Below, one piece after another: positions 8,697 to 16,688 of a DNA stretch of 64,000 nucleotides; position 1 is the stretch's first letter; each line of letters opens with the position of its first letter. The notes below the pieces were generated by a model. The model saw only the letters and a list, made by a program, of their open reading frames with translations. It made no database searches and was not told the origin of the DNA. The DNA is from Harryflintia acetispora (GTDB lineage Bacteria > Bacillota > Clostridia > Oscillospirales > Ruminococcaceae), in NCBI GenBank assembly GCA_004340125.1, contig SLUK01000013.1, positions 42,240 through 106,239 of the forward strand. Direction: 5' to 3'. The translations under genes and the position numbers were made by a program.

Positions 8697-9716
8697 TCAC
8701 CCCTCGCCCCGGACCGACACCACCTCGCCGCGCTCGGCGCTTTCGAGCACCTTGATGGCGGCGTAGGCCACCTCGTACCCGTCGCGCACCGAGCAGCGGG
8801 GCGTGCGGTCGTACCGCACGCAGTCGAGGAAATGCACAAGCTCCAGCCTCAAATCGCCCTTACGCACCCCGAAGGATTCGGTCCAGTAGCTCACGTCCTG
8901 GTATTCGCACCCCTCGTTCGAGCAGACCCGGTACCCCTGGTCCCCGAAGTCCATGGTAATGGCGCTCCTGGTGCCCACGATCTGCATCGACGCGTCAATA
9001 TAGCTGGGATATTTGTCCGGCAGCGCCCAGGTGTTTTCCAGCGAATAGGTGATCCCGCCCTGAAGTTTGAAGACGGCCTGGATCGAATCCAGTGCACCGG
9101 GAAAGCCCTCGTTGCACATGCGCACCGCGCGCGACGCGGCGTAGACGTTCTCAAATTCCCGCCCGGTCAGCCAGCGCACCAGGTCGATGTCGTGCACCCC
9201 GCTGTGGGTGATCAGCTTGCACTGTCTGGCGTAGCGCTTGGCGCCGAGGGTGGGGGAGTTGCGCTTGGAGGAGATGTAGATGATCTCCCCGAGCGTCCCG
9301 TCCCGGATGGCCTCATAGGCGCGCTCGTACCGGATGTCGAAGCGGCAGATGTGCCCGACCATCGTTTTATAGGGGTAGCCCTCGCACGCGTCGAGGAGGA
9401 TTTTGGCGTTTTCCAGGGTGTCGGCCAGGGGCTTTTCGATGAGCACATGCTTCTTCTGCGCCAGGGCGGCGAGCACCACCCCGGTGTGCAGGCTGTCCGG
9501 CACGCAGACGTCGACGACGTCCACATCGGCGCGGGAGAGAGCCGCCTCCCAGTCGTCGGTGCCCTCGCACCCGAGCCGCCCGGCGAGGGCGTTTGCACGT
9601 GTGCGCTCAAGGTCGGCCACCACCGCGAGGCGCACCCCGGGCTCGGTGGCGTAGATTTCGGCGTGCATGCTGCCAAAGTATCCGCAGCCGATGACGGCAA
9701 CGCTCAGTTTATCCAT
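8697..9716 (-). CDS. Gfo/Idh/MocA family NAD(P)-dependent sugar dehydrogenase
   Basis: The 339-residue protein begins VAVIGCGYFGSMHAEIY, a Rossmann dinucleotide site, and carries the family motif EKPLADT (near residue 97) and THSGVHDIDLVRWL (near 172), which supplies active-site residues. Members oxidise or reduce the hydroxyls of inositols, sugars or their derivatives. It lies between the frameshifted permease gene and the kinase in one minus-strand operon. A likely role is oxidation of the imported sugar or polyol before phosphorylation. The substrate cannot be named from sequence. Confidence 0.9.
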   Translation of the reverse strand: MDKLSVAVIGCGYFGSMHAEIYATEPGVRLAVVADLERTRANALAGRLGCEGTDDWEAALSRADVDVVDVCVPDSLHTGVVLAALAQKKHVLIEKPLADTLENAKILLDACEGYPYKTMVGHICRFDIRYERAYEAIRDGTLGEIIYISSKRNSPTLGAKRYARQCKLITHSGVHDIDLVRWLTGREFENVYAASRAVRMCNEGFPGALDSIQAVFKLQGGITYSLENTWALPDKYPSYIDASMQIVGTRSAITMDFGDQGYRVCSNEGCEYQDVSYWTESFGVRKGDLRLELVHFLDCVRYDRTPRCSVRDGYEVAYAAIKVLESAERGEVVSVRGEG

Positions 9717-9750
9717 AAATGATCAGCCTTTCTTGTGAAGGTAGAGGTCT

Positions 9751-10610
9751 TTACTTGATAGCCCCGAAGGTCATCCCCTTGATGAAGTATTTCTGCACGC
9801 ACAGCGAAAGCAGGAAGACGGGCAGGATGGTGGTGATCCCCACCGTGGCGATCTCCCCCCAGCGGGAGGCGACCGCGCTCCACATGCTGGCCGCGGCGAC
9901 CGGCATGGTCTTGGTATTCTCCCCCGTGAGGATCAACGCGAAGAGGAACTCGTTCCAGGAGAAGATGAAGGTGAAGATCATCGCGGTGAAGAGCCCGGGC
10001 AGCGAGAGGGGGAAGACCACCCGCAAAAAGGAGGAGAAGGGCCCGCAGCCGTCGAGCTTGGCCGCCTCGTGCAGCTCGGGGGGCACCTCGCGGAAGAAGC
10101 CCTGCAGCGTCCAGATCACGAAGGGCAGATTCATGGCGATATAGGAGATGATCAGCGAGAGGAGGTTGTCGAGCAGCCGCAGCTGCCGGAACATCAGATA
10201 AAACGGGATGGCCGCCGCGATGGGGGCATCATCCGTGTGCTGATGATCCAGAAGGAAAGGTCGCGCTTGCGCTTTTGGCTCATGCGCAGCCGCACCAGGC
10301 CATAGGCCCCGAAGGAGCCGGCGACGATGCAGATGAGGCACGCGCTCCCCGCGGCGATCAGGCTGTTGCGCAGGTATTTGAAATATCCGCCCTCCCCCAG
10401 GACCACCGAGTCGTTGCTCGCGCCCAGGATCACCGCCCCATAATTTTGCAGGCTGGCGCTCTGGGGGACGAGGCTGGGGGGATACGCGAATATCTCTGCC
10501 TTGCCCTTGAGAGAGGTGGCGAACATCCAGTATACCGGGAAGAGGAAGGCGCAGAGGATCAGCAGCAGGCTCAGGAAGACCAGGGCATGCAGCAGGCGTT
10601 TTTTAACCAT
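9751..10610 (-). pseudogene. Sugar ABC transporter inner-membrane permease (MalG type), frameshifted
   Basis: Two overlapping frames together make one normal MalG-type permease of about 286 residues. The first (start 10610) gives the N-terminal membrane segment and reads to FWIISTRMMPP. The protein then continues correctly as IAAAIPFYLMF in another frame. The break falls in a run of five G on the plus strand (10222-10226); one more base would restore the frame. The EAA loop (HEAAKLDGCGPFSSFL) and all other segments are intact. This is either a recent inactivating mutation, a phase-variable tract, or a sequencing error in a homopolymer. If real, the importer of this operon would lack one permease. 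ATG 10610 has a good AAGGATT site. Confidence 0.85.
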
Positions 10611-10715
10611 GTTTTTGAATCCTTTCTCGGGAATTGGGGCCGCTCCTAGCTTTGCCGGAGGCCGCCAGGGCGCAAAAACCAGGGTGTGATATTGGAGGGA
10701 TGAATCCTTCCAATA

Positions 10716-11618
10716 TCACACTTCCCACTCGTCGGCGATCAGGTGGTTGAGCAGCTGGCAGACGGTGAGCACCACGAACAGGATCACCAGGCAGCTGGCG
10801 CTCGAGCGGCCCACCTCGAAGAAGGAGAACCCCTCCTTATAGGCGAAGTAGCTCACCGTTTCAGTCACGTTGCCCGGGCCCCCTTTTGTCAGCATGTAGA
10901 CCACCTCGAAGAATTTGAAGGTGTCCATCACCCGCATGAGCAGCGCCACAGCGACCACCGGCCTTAGGGAGGGCAGGACGATCGAAAAGAAGCGCTGGCG
11001 GGAGTTGGCCCCATCCACCTGCGCGGCCTCGATCACGTCGCGCGGCATGCTCGTCAGCCCCGCCAGGAGGATCAGCATGACGAACGGCGTCCACTGCCAG
11101 ACATCCACCAGGATCACCGCCGGCATGGCCAGGGTCTTGCTCGCCAGGAGGGCGGGGGGACTTTGGATCCCGATACACTGCAGCAGGTAGCGCACCACCC
11201 CGTAGTCCGAGTTGTACATCAGCAGCCACATCAGCGACGCCACGATCGGGGTGATCATGGTCGGGGCGATCATCAGCGAGCGGAAGAGCCTGGTGCCCGC
11301 CACGCTCTGGTGAAAGAGCAGGGCGATCAGAAAGCCCAGCAGGAATTCCAGGGTGACCGCCGAAGCCACCAGCAGCAGGGTGTTGAGCATGGCCCGCAGG
11401 AAGTTCTGGTCGGTGAGCACGCCCTGGAAGTTTTCGAGGCCTACGAACCGGCGGGGCTGCGAGCTTGCAAAATTCCAGTCGAAGAAGCTGTTATAGACGT
11501 TGAAGACCATCGGATAGATTGACATTAGAATCAGCAGGAGCAGCGACGGGGCGATCATCAGCTTCCACACCCGGTTTTCCGCCGCCATCAGCGAGCCCCG
11601 CTTTCCGGCACGTTTCAT
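10716..11618 (-). CDS. Sugar ABC transporter permease (MalF type)
   Basis: About 300 residues with six predicted membrane segments, starting at WKLMIAPSLLLLILMSIYPMVF. The permease EAA loop, EAAQVDGANSRQRFFSIVLPSLRP, lies near residue 205 and contacts the ATPase. MKRAG at 11618 is preferred as start because AGAAAGGA is then about 12 bases upstream; ATG 11630 lies directly on the ribosome site. It pairs with the frameshifted MalG-type gene and the binding protein to make a carbohydrate importer. No ATPase gene is present in the operon. Confidence 0.9.
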   Translation of the reverse strand: MKRAGKRGSLMAAENRVWKLMIAPSLLLLILMSIYPMVFNVYNSFFDWNFASSQPRRFVGLENFQGVLTDQNFLRAMLNTLLLVASAVTLEFLLGFLIALLFHQSVAGTRLFRSLMIAPTMITPIVASLMWLLMYNSDYGVVRYLLQCIGIQSPPALLASKTLAMPAVILVDVWQWTPFVMLILLAGLTSMPRDVIEAAQVDGANSRQRFFSIVLPSLRPVVAVALLMRVMDTFKFFEVVYMLTKGGPGNVTETVSYFAYKEGFSFFEVGRSSASCLVILFVVLTVCQLLNHLIADEWEV

Positions 11619-11678
11619 CGGTACGACCATTCCTTTCTGCCAAGGGCCGCGCGCCGGGAGGGCGCGCGGCCCCGGGTT

Positions 11679-13073
11679 CTAGCCCGCGACGGGGTAGCCG
11701 TTTTGTTTCATCAGTTCGTTGATCTTGCTTGCCGCGTCGCCGAGCGCGGCCTCGACCTCCTTCTCGCCCGAAACGGCGAGATTGAGCTCCAGCCCCAAAA
11801 TCTCCTCGATCTGGGTCCACTCGGGCAGCCGGGAGCGGTAGTCCACCCCGTCGGCGAGGCCCTGCGTCTCGGCGTCGTAGATGATCTTGAAGTAGGGATA
11901 CTTCTCGACCAGCTCCGGGTCGGTCACGGTCGAAATGCGCATCGGCACGCCCGGGGTGCCGGGGACGTCCACCCATTTCTTGTCCGTCTCGGGGCTGGTC
12001 ATCCACTTCATGAAGGTCCAGCTCTCCTCGACGTTCCTGGAGTCCTTGTTGATGGCGATCGAGAAGCCGGCGAAGGGCAGGCTGGGCTGCGAATCCGCGT
12101 CGAGGCGGGGGAGGGTGGTATAGCCCACCTTGCCCGCGACGGTGGTGTCCTCGGCGGTCTCGAACTGCGGGGAATTGGCGTTGAAGACGGCGGTCATCCC
12201 GGCGTTCCCGTGCATGAAGGCGTTCCAGCGGTCGGCGTTTTCATACTGCAGCACGCCGTCCGGCAGGTAGGGGACCAGGTCTTTAAGCATTTGGGTGGTC
12301 AGCACCCCGATCTCGCCGTCGATGTCGGTGGTGTAGTCGTTCGGCATGTCGCGGAACATCTTTCCGCCGAAGCCGTTGTAATAGGCGCACCAGTCGTGCA
12401 CCACCGAGGCCCCGCGCTTGAGGGCGATGGCCAGGCCGTAGAAATTATTCTGCGGGTCGTAGAGGCTCTGGATGGCGTTTACGAACTCGTCCTTGGTTTC
12501 GGGGACGGCGAGGCCCTTCTGTGCGAACACGTCGGTGCGGTAGTGGATGTACATATAATAGGGGGCCAGCGGCAGGGCGATCACCCGCCCGTCCCAGGTG
12601 GCGAGCCCCTCCCAGGCGCCGGGGAGGAAGTCGTCGACCTGCAGCTCCTCCTTATCCCGCTCCACCAGGTTGGTCAGGTCGTAGAGGTGTCCTCCTTCGG
12701 CGAACTCGCCGGTCCAGGGGATGTCGATCGACACCATGTCGTAGGAGCCGGTGTCGCCGGCCAGCTCCAGGATCGCCTTGCCGTGCAGGTCGAGATAGGG
12801 CACCGAATCGACGACCACCTTGATCCCGGTCTGCTCCTCGAACTCGGGCAGCACCGCCTTCATCGCCCCGACGTAGGGGTCGCCGACGGTGAGGAATTTG
12901 ATGGTCTTGCTACCGGGCGCGGAATTTTCGGAACCGGCTTCGCCGGCGTCCGGGGCGGGTGCGCTCCCGGAGGGGGGAGCCTCGCTCCCGGCGCTTTGGG
13001 ATGTGCCGGCGCAGCCGCCGAACAGTGCGGTGGCGAGGCTGACGGCCAGCAATGTGCAGATCAGTTTTTTCAC
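11679..13073 (-). CDS. Sugar-binding lipoprotein of ABC importer
   Basis: The 464-residue protein starts at GTG 13073, which has a perfect GGAGG eight bases upstream. The lipobox LFGGC ends the signal peptide, followed by a Ser/Ala/Pro-rich tether. The rest is a family 1 solute-binding protein (KTIKFLTVGDPYVGAMKAVLPEFEEQTGIK). It is displayed on the outer face of the membrane and hands a carbohydrate to the two permeases encoded downstream. It lies 59 bp after the GntR gene. The ligand is unknown. Confidence 0.92.
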   Translation of the reverse strand: MKKLICTLLAVSLATALFGGCAGTSQSAGSEAPPSGSAPAPDAGEAGSENSAPGSKTIKFLTVGDPYVGAMKAVLPEFEEQTGIKVVVDSVPYLDLHGKAILELAGDTGSYDMVSIDIPWTGEFAEGGHLYDLTNLVERDKEELQVDDFLPGAWEGLATWDGRVIALPLAPYYMYIHYRTDVFAQKGLAVPETKDEFVNAIQSLYDPQNNFYGLAIALKRGASVVHDWCAYYNGFGGKMFRDMPNDYTTDIDGEIGVLTTQMLKDLVPYLPDGVLQYENADRWNAFMHGNAGMTAVFNANSPQFETAEDTTVAGKVGYTTLPRLDADSQPSLPFAGFSIAINKDSRNVEESWTFMKWMTSPETDKKWVDVPGTPGVPMRISTVTDPELVEKYPYFKIIYDAETQGLADGVDYRSRLPEWTQIEEILGLELNLAVSGEKEVEAALGDAASKINELMKQNGYPVAG

Positions 13074-13132
13074 GGTTCTAACCTCCATTTCTGTCCTTGC
13101 GGCAGAGGGAAGCACCGAAAAGAGAGAATGGC

Positions 13133-13867
13133 CTAGAGACTCTTGAGCTCGATAACGAATTTGTAGGTGTCCCCGCGGTAGAACGAGCGCACATACTCCA
13201 CCGGCACGCCCTGCCGGTCATAGGTGACCCGTTCCATCAGCAGCCCCTGGGCGTTTTCGGGCACCTGCAGCAGCTGGGCGTGCCGCCCGCAGAGCAGGGT
13301 GGTCTCGATGGTCTCGATCGCCCGGCACAGCTCGATGTGCAGCTCGTCGCGCAGGTAACGATAGAGGGAGAAGTTGTCGCTCCCCCCGGTGTCGATCCGC
13401 TTGATCCGCGCGCCGTCCAGGCAGCTGTCCTCGAAGGCGATCGGCTTGGCGTCGGCGTAGCGCAGGCGGCACAGCCGCAGCACCGGCGCGCCGATCGAAA
13501 GGGAGAGCTTGCCCGCCGTCTGGCTGTCCGCGCGCAGGTTTTCGATCGCCAGGATCTTCGACCCCGGCGCGCGGCCGGTGCGCTTCATGTCCTCCGAGAA
13601 GGAGGTCAGCGCCGCGAGATTCTGCTCGATCTTGCCCGAGGAGACGAAGGTCCCCTTGCCCTGGAGCTTGTAGAGGTACCCCTCGTTTTGCAGCTCGCCG
13701 ATCGCCTGCCGCGCGGTCATCCGGCTGATGCCGTACTGCATGCACAGCTCCCGTTCGGAGGGGATCAGCTGCCCGGGGCGGTATTCGCCCTGCAAAATCC
13801 GTTCCTTGATCAGCTCCTTGAGCTGCAGATAGATGGGAATCCGGCTCTCCTTGTCAACTGCCACCAT
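13133..13867 (-). CDS. GntR/HutC-family regulator with UTRA ligand domain
   Basis: A 244-residue regulator starting at ATG 13867 (AGGAG six bases upstream; the longer reading to 13915 has no site). The winged helix lies at residues 1-75 with recognition helix SRMTARQAIGELQNEGYLY. A UTRA sugar-phosphate domain occupies 85-244. HutC-type proteins with an SRMT-RQ helix (DasR, NagR/YvoA) bind TGGTCTAGACCA-like sites, and several such sites lie upstream of this gene and of the SIS gene. It is the likely local regulator of the importer operon, released by a sugar phosphate. Confidence 0.92.
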   Translation of the reverse strand: MVAVDKESRIPIYLQLKELIKERILQGEYRPGQLIPSERELCMQYGISRMTARQAIGELQNEGYLYKLQGKGTFVSSGKIEQNLAALTSFSEDMKRTGRAPGSKILAIENLRADSQTAGKLSLSIGAPVLRLCRLRYADAKPIAFEDSCLDGARIKRIDTGGSDNFSLYRYLRDELHIELCRAIETIETTLLCGRHAQLLQVPENAQGLLMERVTYDRQGVPVEYVRSFYRGDTYKFVIELKSL

Positions 13868-13931
13868 GATCGCTCCTGTTCTGTCTGGTCCATCCGGTAT
13901 GGATGTCCGTACCACTTGTTTTTAGATTTAC

Positions 13932-13958
13932 CTTATAGCAGATTCCCATGGTTGTCAA
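13932..13958 (-). promoter_or_regulatory. Promoter of the GntR-importer operon
   Basis: Minus-strand -35 TTGACA (13958-13953) and -10 TATAAG (13937-13932) with a short 15-bp spacer. It lies about 65 bp before the GntR start. The imperfect spacing suggests that it is a regulated promoter. Confidence 0.5.
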
Positions 13959-14037
13959 ATATTCTCTCTTCTTCCAGTGTTTTCCGCCTGCGGCGGGTTG
14001 GTTTCGGTGTGACTATTGTCCATACCAGCAGTATTAA

Positions 14038-14058
14038 TTGTCTAGACCAGTTGGTCTA
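14038..14058. promoter_or_regulatory. GntR (DasR/NagR-type) operator
   Basis: TTGTCTAGACCA (one mismatch to TGGTCTAGACCA) overlaps a perfect inverted repeat TAGACCA-GT-TGGTCTA (14043-14058). A weaker site, TTGTCCATACCA (9 of 12), lies at 14017-14028. Both are upstream of the operon promoter. Confidence 0.65.
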
Positions 14059-14081
14059 AGAAAAAAGCCGCCGGCAGGGGC

Positions 14082-14831
14082 TCACACCATTTCGTAGCAA
14101 ATCTGGTCGCGGTAGGTCTCGTAGACCTTGCGGTTGTACTCGCCGCCGCGGTCCACATTGGCGCTGGAGTAGACGGGGGGCAGCAGGCCCTCCTTGTCAT
14201 AGGCTGCGGCCACCCTAGCCGCGATGGCGTTGACAATGGCGGCGCCCAGCACGGTGGATCCGGGCGCGACCCCGACGCCGGAATGGGGGAGGCTCAGCAG
14301 CGCGTCCCCGAAGGGGCACAGATCGTCGATCACCAGATCGCACACCTCGAAGAGCCGTTTGCCCGAGGGGTGCCGCGAGGCCGATTCCTTAGAGTACTGC
14401 AGGCTGGTGATCCCGATGACCGATACCCCCAGCTCCCTGGCCGCGAGGGCGAGCTCCACCGGGACATGGTTGCGCCCCGACACCGAGTGGATAAAGAGCA
14501 AATCCCCCTCCCGCAGCCCGGCCTGGCGCGCGATGATCGGCCCGTAGCCGCCGGTGCGCTCCAGCTCGGAGGTGATGGTGATGGGGGTGCTGTCCACCGT
14601 GAGCCCCGGCGCAAAGATCGGGTTGAAAACGGCGAGGCCCCCGGTTCGGTAGTAGGCCTCCTGGGTGAGGATCCCCGCGTGGGTACAGCCGAAGAAATAG
14701 ACCCGGCCGCCGCAGCGCAGGGTGGTGCAAACCCGGTTTGCCGCTTCGTCGATGTCGGGCAGCGCCTCCCGGCGCAGCCGTCCGATCAGCTCCTGCACCC
14801 GGTCGAGGTATTCTTCCGACTCGTTCTTCAT
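14082..14831 (-). CDS. SIS-domain sugar isomerase-like protein (UPF0309 type)
   Basis: A 249-residue single SIS-domain protein. The phosphosugar-binding fold shows in GGRVYFFGCTHAGILTQEAYYRT (near residue 40) and LLFIHSVSGRNHVPVELALAARELG (near 110). Family members bind sugar phosphates and usually isomerise or sense amino-sugar phosphates. It is first in the minus-strand importer operon; 214 bp with GntR operators and a promoter separate it from the regulator. Its own upstream region carries a perfect TGGTCTAGACCA. An amino-sugar or N-acylated sugar as substrate would fit both the operator type and this enzyme, but that is inference. Confidence 0.85.
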   Translation of the reverse strand: MKNESEEYLDRVQELIGRLRREALPDIDEAANRVCTTLRCGGRVYFFGCTHAGILTQEAYYRTGGLAVFNPIFAPGLTVDSTPITITSELERTGGYGPIIARQAGLREGDLLFIHSVSGRNHVPVELALAARELGVSVIGITSLQYSKESASRHPSGKRLFEVCDLVIDDLCPFGDALLSLPHSGVGVAPGSTVLGAAIVNAIAARVAAAYDKEGLLPPVYSSANVDRGGEYNRKVYETYRDQICYEMV

Positions 14832-15241
14832 ACGTCCCTCCTTTCCGTGGTGCCTCCATTATAGCCGCCCGCCCCGCCGGTTTCAATTTCCGGAATCCCC
14901 AAAGATTCGACTCTGTAATTGGATATATTATCTAAATATAATTCGTATAATTTTTATAATATGTACAAAATATCCCATACTGGTCTAGACCACAAAAATA
15001 CCGAAAAGGCTATTTCCGGCCCCATAGGATAGGATGAGCAGGACCAGGTGGTCTAGCCGGACGGTGGACAGGAATGAAACCGCGGCGCGACAAGGGAAAT
15101 GGCTTTACAGGATAAAAAATATATACATTATAGAAAGGAGGAGATATTTTCCAGAAGGCAATGGCCGGTTTCAGCCTGGCGTGTTATAATATGTAAAAGA
15201 CCATGCGGGCCGCCCGACGGGGCGGCAGGGAGGAGGACAGC
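14832..15241. promoter_or_regulatory. Divergent control region with GntR operators
   Basis: 410 bp without a gene. It is A/T-rich at 14920-14970, where the minus-strand promoter for the SIS gene should lie. A perfect 12-bp palindrome TGGTCTAGACCA is at 14981-14992, and a second arrangement GACCAGG-TGGTCTAG lies at 15042-15056. A plus-strand -10 TATAAT is at 15185-15190 with a poor -35, and serves the Gfo/Idh gene at 15242. An AAAGGAGGAG at 15134 has no convincing reading frame after it. Confidence 0.6.
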
Positions 15242-16210
15242 ATGAAAATTGGGATACTGGGCGCGGGGGAGATCGCGCACGAGATGGCAAAGACGGTGGC
15301 CGGGATGGAGGACTGCGAGGTGCTGGCGGTGGGCGCGCGGGAGCTCCTGCGCGCCGAGGGCTTCGCAAAGGAGTACGGGATCCCGCGCGCCTACGGCTCA
15401 TACGGGGAGCTGGTGGAGGATAAGGAGGTGGAGCTGATCTACATCGCCACCCCGCATTCCCACCACTACCAGCACGCCAAGCTGGCGCTGGAGGCGGGGA
15501 GGCATGTGCTCTGCGAGAAGGCCTTCACCGCCAACGCATCCCAGGCGCGGGAGCTCTTCGCGCTGGCCGAAGCGCGCGGCCTCTTTCTGGGCGAGGCGAT
15601 GTGGACCCGCTTCCTGCCGATGAAGGCGAAGCTGCAGCAGCTCCTTCACGATGGCGCGATCGGGCAGGTGCGCTCGCTGAGCGCGAGCATCGGCTATGCC
15701 ATCAGCGATATCCCCCGCCTGCGCGAGCCGGCGCTCGCCGGGGGCGCGCTGCTGGACATCGGGGTCTATGTGCTCAACTTCGCCGCCATCGCGCTGGGGG
15801 AGGAGATCGAAAAGGTCGAGTCGAGCTGCCAGCTTTACGGGACCGGGGTGGATGCCTGCGAGAGTATAACCCTGACCTTCAGAGGCGGCCGGATGGCGGT
15901 GCTGCACGCCAACATGACCGCCCTGTCCGACCGGGGCGGGGTGATCTGCGGCAGCGAAGGGTATATCCGGGTGGGGGACGTGGAAACCTGCGCCCCACTG
16001 GAGGTTTATGACGGGGAGCGCCGCCTTGTCGCCCGCCACGAGGCGCCGCCCTGCCACAGCGGTTACCAGTACGAGGTGGCCGCGGCGGCCAAGGCGGTCC
16101 GGGAGGGCAGGGGAGAGTGCCCCGAAATGCCCCACGCCGAAACGCTGCGGATCCTGGAGCTCTGCGACCGGCTGCGGGACGCTTGGGGCGTGCGGTACCC
16201 TTTTGAGTAA
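15242..16210 (+). CDS. Gfo/Idh/MocA family oxidoreductase, dihydrodiol-dehydrogenase-like
   Basis: A 322-residue protein starting MKIGILGAGEIAHEMAKTV, with GGAGGA just upstream of ATG 15242. The Rossmann site is at residues 4-15. The usual EKP is replaced by CEKAFTAN (near residue 93), as seen in the dihydrodiol-dehydrogenase-like branch. The segment GALLDIGVYVLNFAAIALG supplies the catalytic region. It is read away from the SIS gene across a region with GntR operators, so it may share the same regulator. A terminator follows. The substrate is probably a sugar or polyol, not identified. Confidence 0.87.
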   Translation: MKIGILGAGEIAHEMAKTVAGMEDCEVLAVGARELLRAEGFAKEYGIPRAYGSYGELVEDKEVELIYIATPHSHHYQHAKLALEAGRHVLCEKAFTANASQARELFALAEARGLFLGEAMWTRFLPMKAKLQQLLHDGAIGQVRSLSASIGYAISDIPRLREPALAGGALLDIGVYVLNFAAIALGEEIEKVESSCQLYGTGVDACESITLTFRGGRMAVLHANMTALSDRGGVICGSEGYIRVGDVETCAPLEVYDGERRLVARHEAPPCHSGYQYEVAAAAKAVREGRGECPEMPHAETLRILELCDRLRDAWGVRYPFE

Positions 16211-16236
16211 ATTGACCAAATATTTTGTAAAACCAG

Positions 16237-16271
16237 GGGACGGGCCCGCGAAAAATCGGGCCCGTCCCTTT
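16237..16271 (+). terminator. Terminator after the Gfo/Idh gene
   Basis: Arms GGGACGGGCCCG (16237-16248) and its complement (16257-16268), loop CGAAAAAT, followed by a short TTTA. Confidence 0.8.
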
Positions 16272-16336
16272 ACTCATTTAAAGGGATTCTAATGCGGTCC
16301 AGCGGGAATTGGCGGCTGGAAAATGAAGGGAGTGGT

Positions 16337-16360
16337 TTGTTAATGTTGCCTAATTAACAA
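16337..16360. promoter_or_regulatory. Inverted repeat upstream of importer promoter
   Basis: TTGTTAAT and ATTAACAA separated by 8 bp, about 30 bp ahead of the -35 box. It could be an activator or repressor site. No regulator gene is adjacent. Confidence 0.4.
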
Positions 16361-16391
16361 AAATTTTTTCTACTCTTTTTGGACGAATGGG

Positions 16392-16419
16392 TTGCAAATT
16401 GAAATGGATATGTTATAAT
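16392..16419 (+). promoter_or_regulatory. Promoter of second sugar importer
   Basis: -35 TTGCAA (16392-16397) and -10 TATAAT (16414-16419) with 16 bp between. The start point near 16426 leaves a leader of about 260 nt. Confidence 0.7.
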
Positions 16420-16425
16420 AGCGTC

Positions 16426-16688
16426 ATACCGCAAATAAAATTTATGAATTGTTCACAGCGCGTTTTTAAATTCCGCCATTTATTCATAATTCCAGATTTC
16501 TGAAAACAGGGTGCGGCGCACCGCTCTGGAGGCAGGGCGCAGATTGTGCAAATGCACCAAATTTGGAAAATGGCGGTGGAACGCCGCCAGCCCCGCCACT
16601 GGGGTTGAGAAAAGAAGATGTGGACGACCCGGCGGCTGGTACGCCGGTAGTTATAAATCCGTCAACAAAGAAAACTGGAGGTAGGCAA
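16426..16688 (+). other. Long structured 5' leader of the importer mRNA
   Basis: No reading frame is convincing. Segment CCGCCATTT (16473-16481) can pair with AAATGGCGG (16568-16576). The latter can instead form a local hairpin, GGCGG (16572-16576) with CCGCC (16584-16588). Another hairpin, CCGGCG with CGCCGG, is at 16629-16647, shortly before the ribosome site GGAGG (16678-16682). Mutually exclusive folds suggest control by RNA structure; no known riboswitch class was recognised. Confidence 0.4.
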
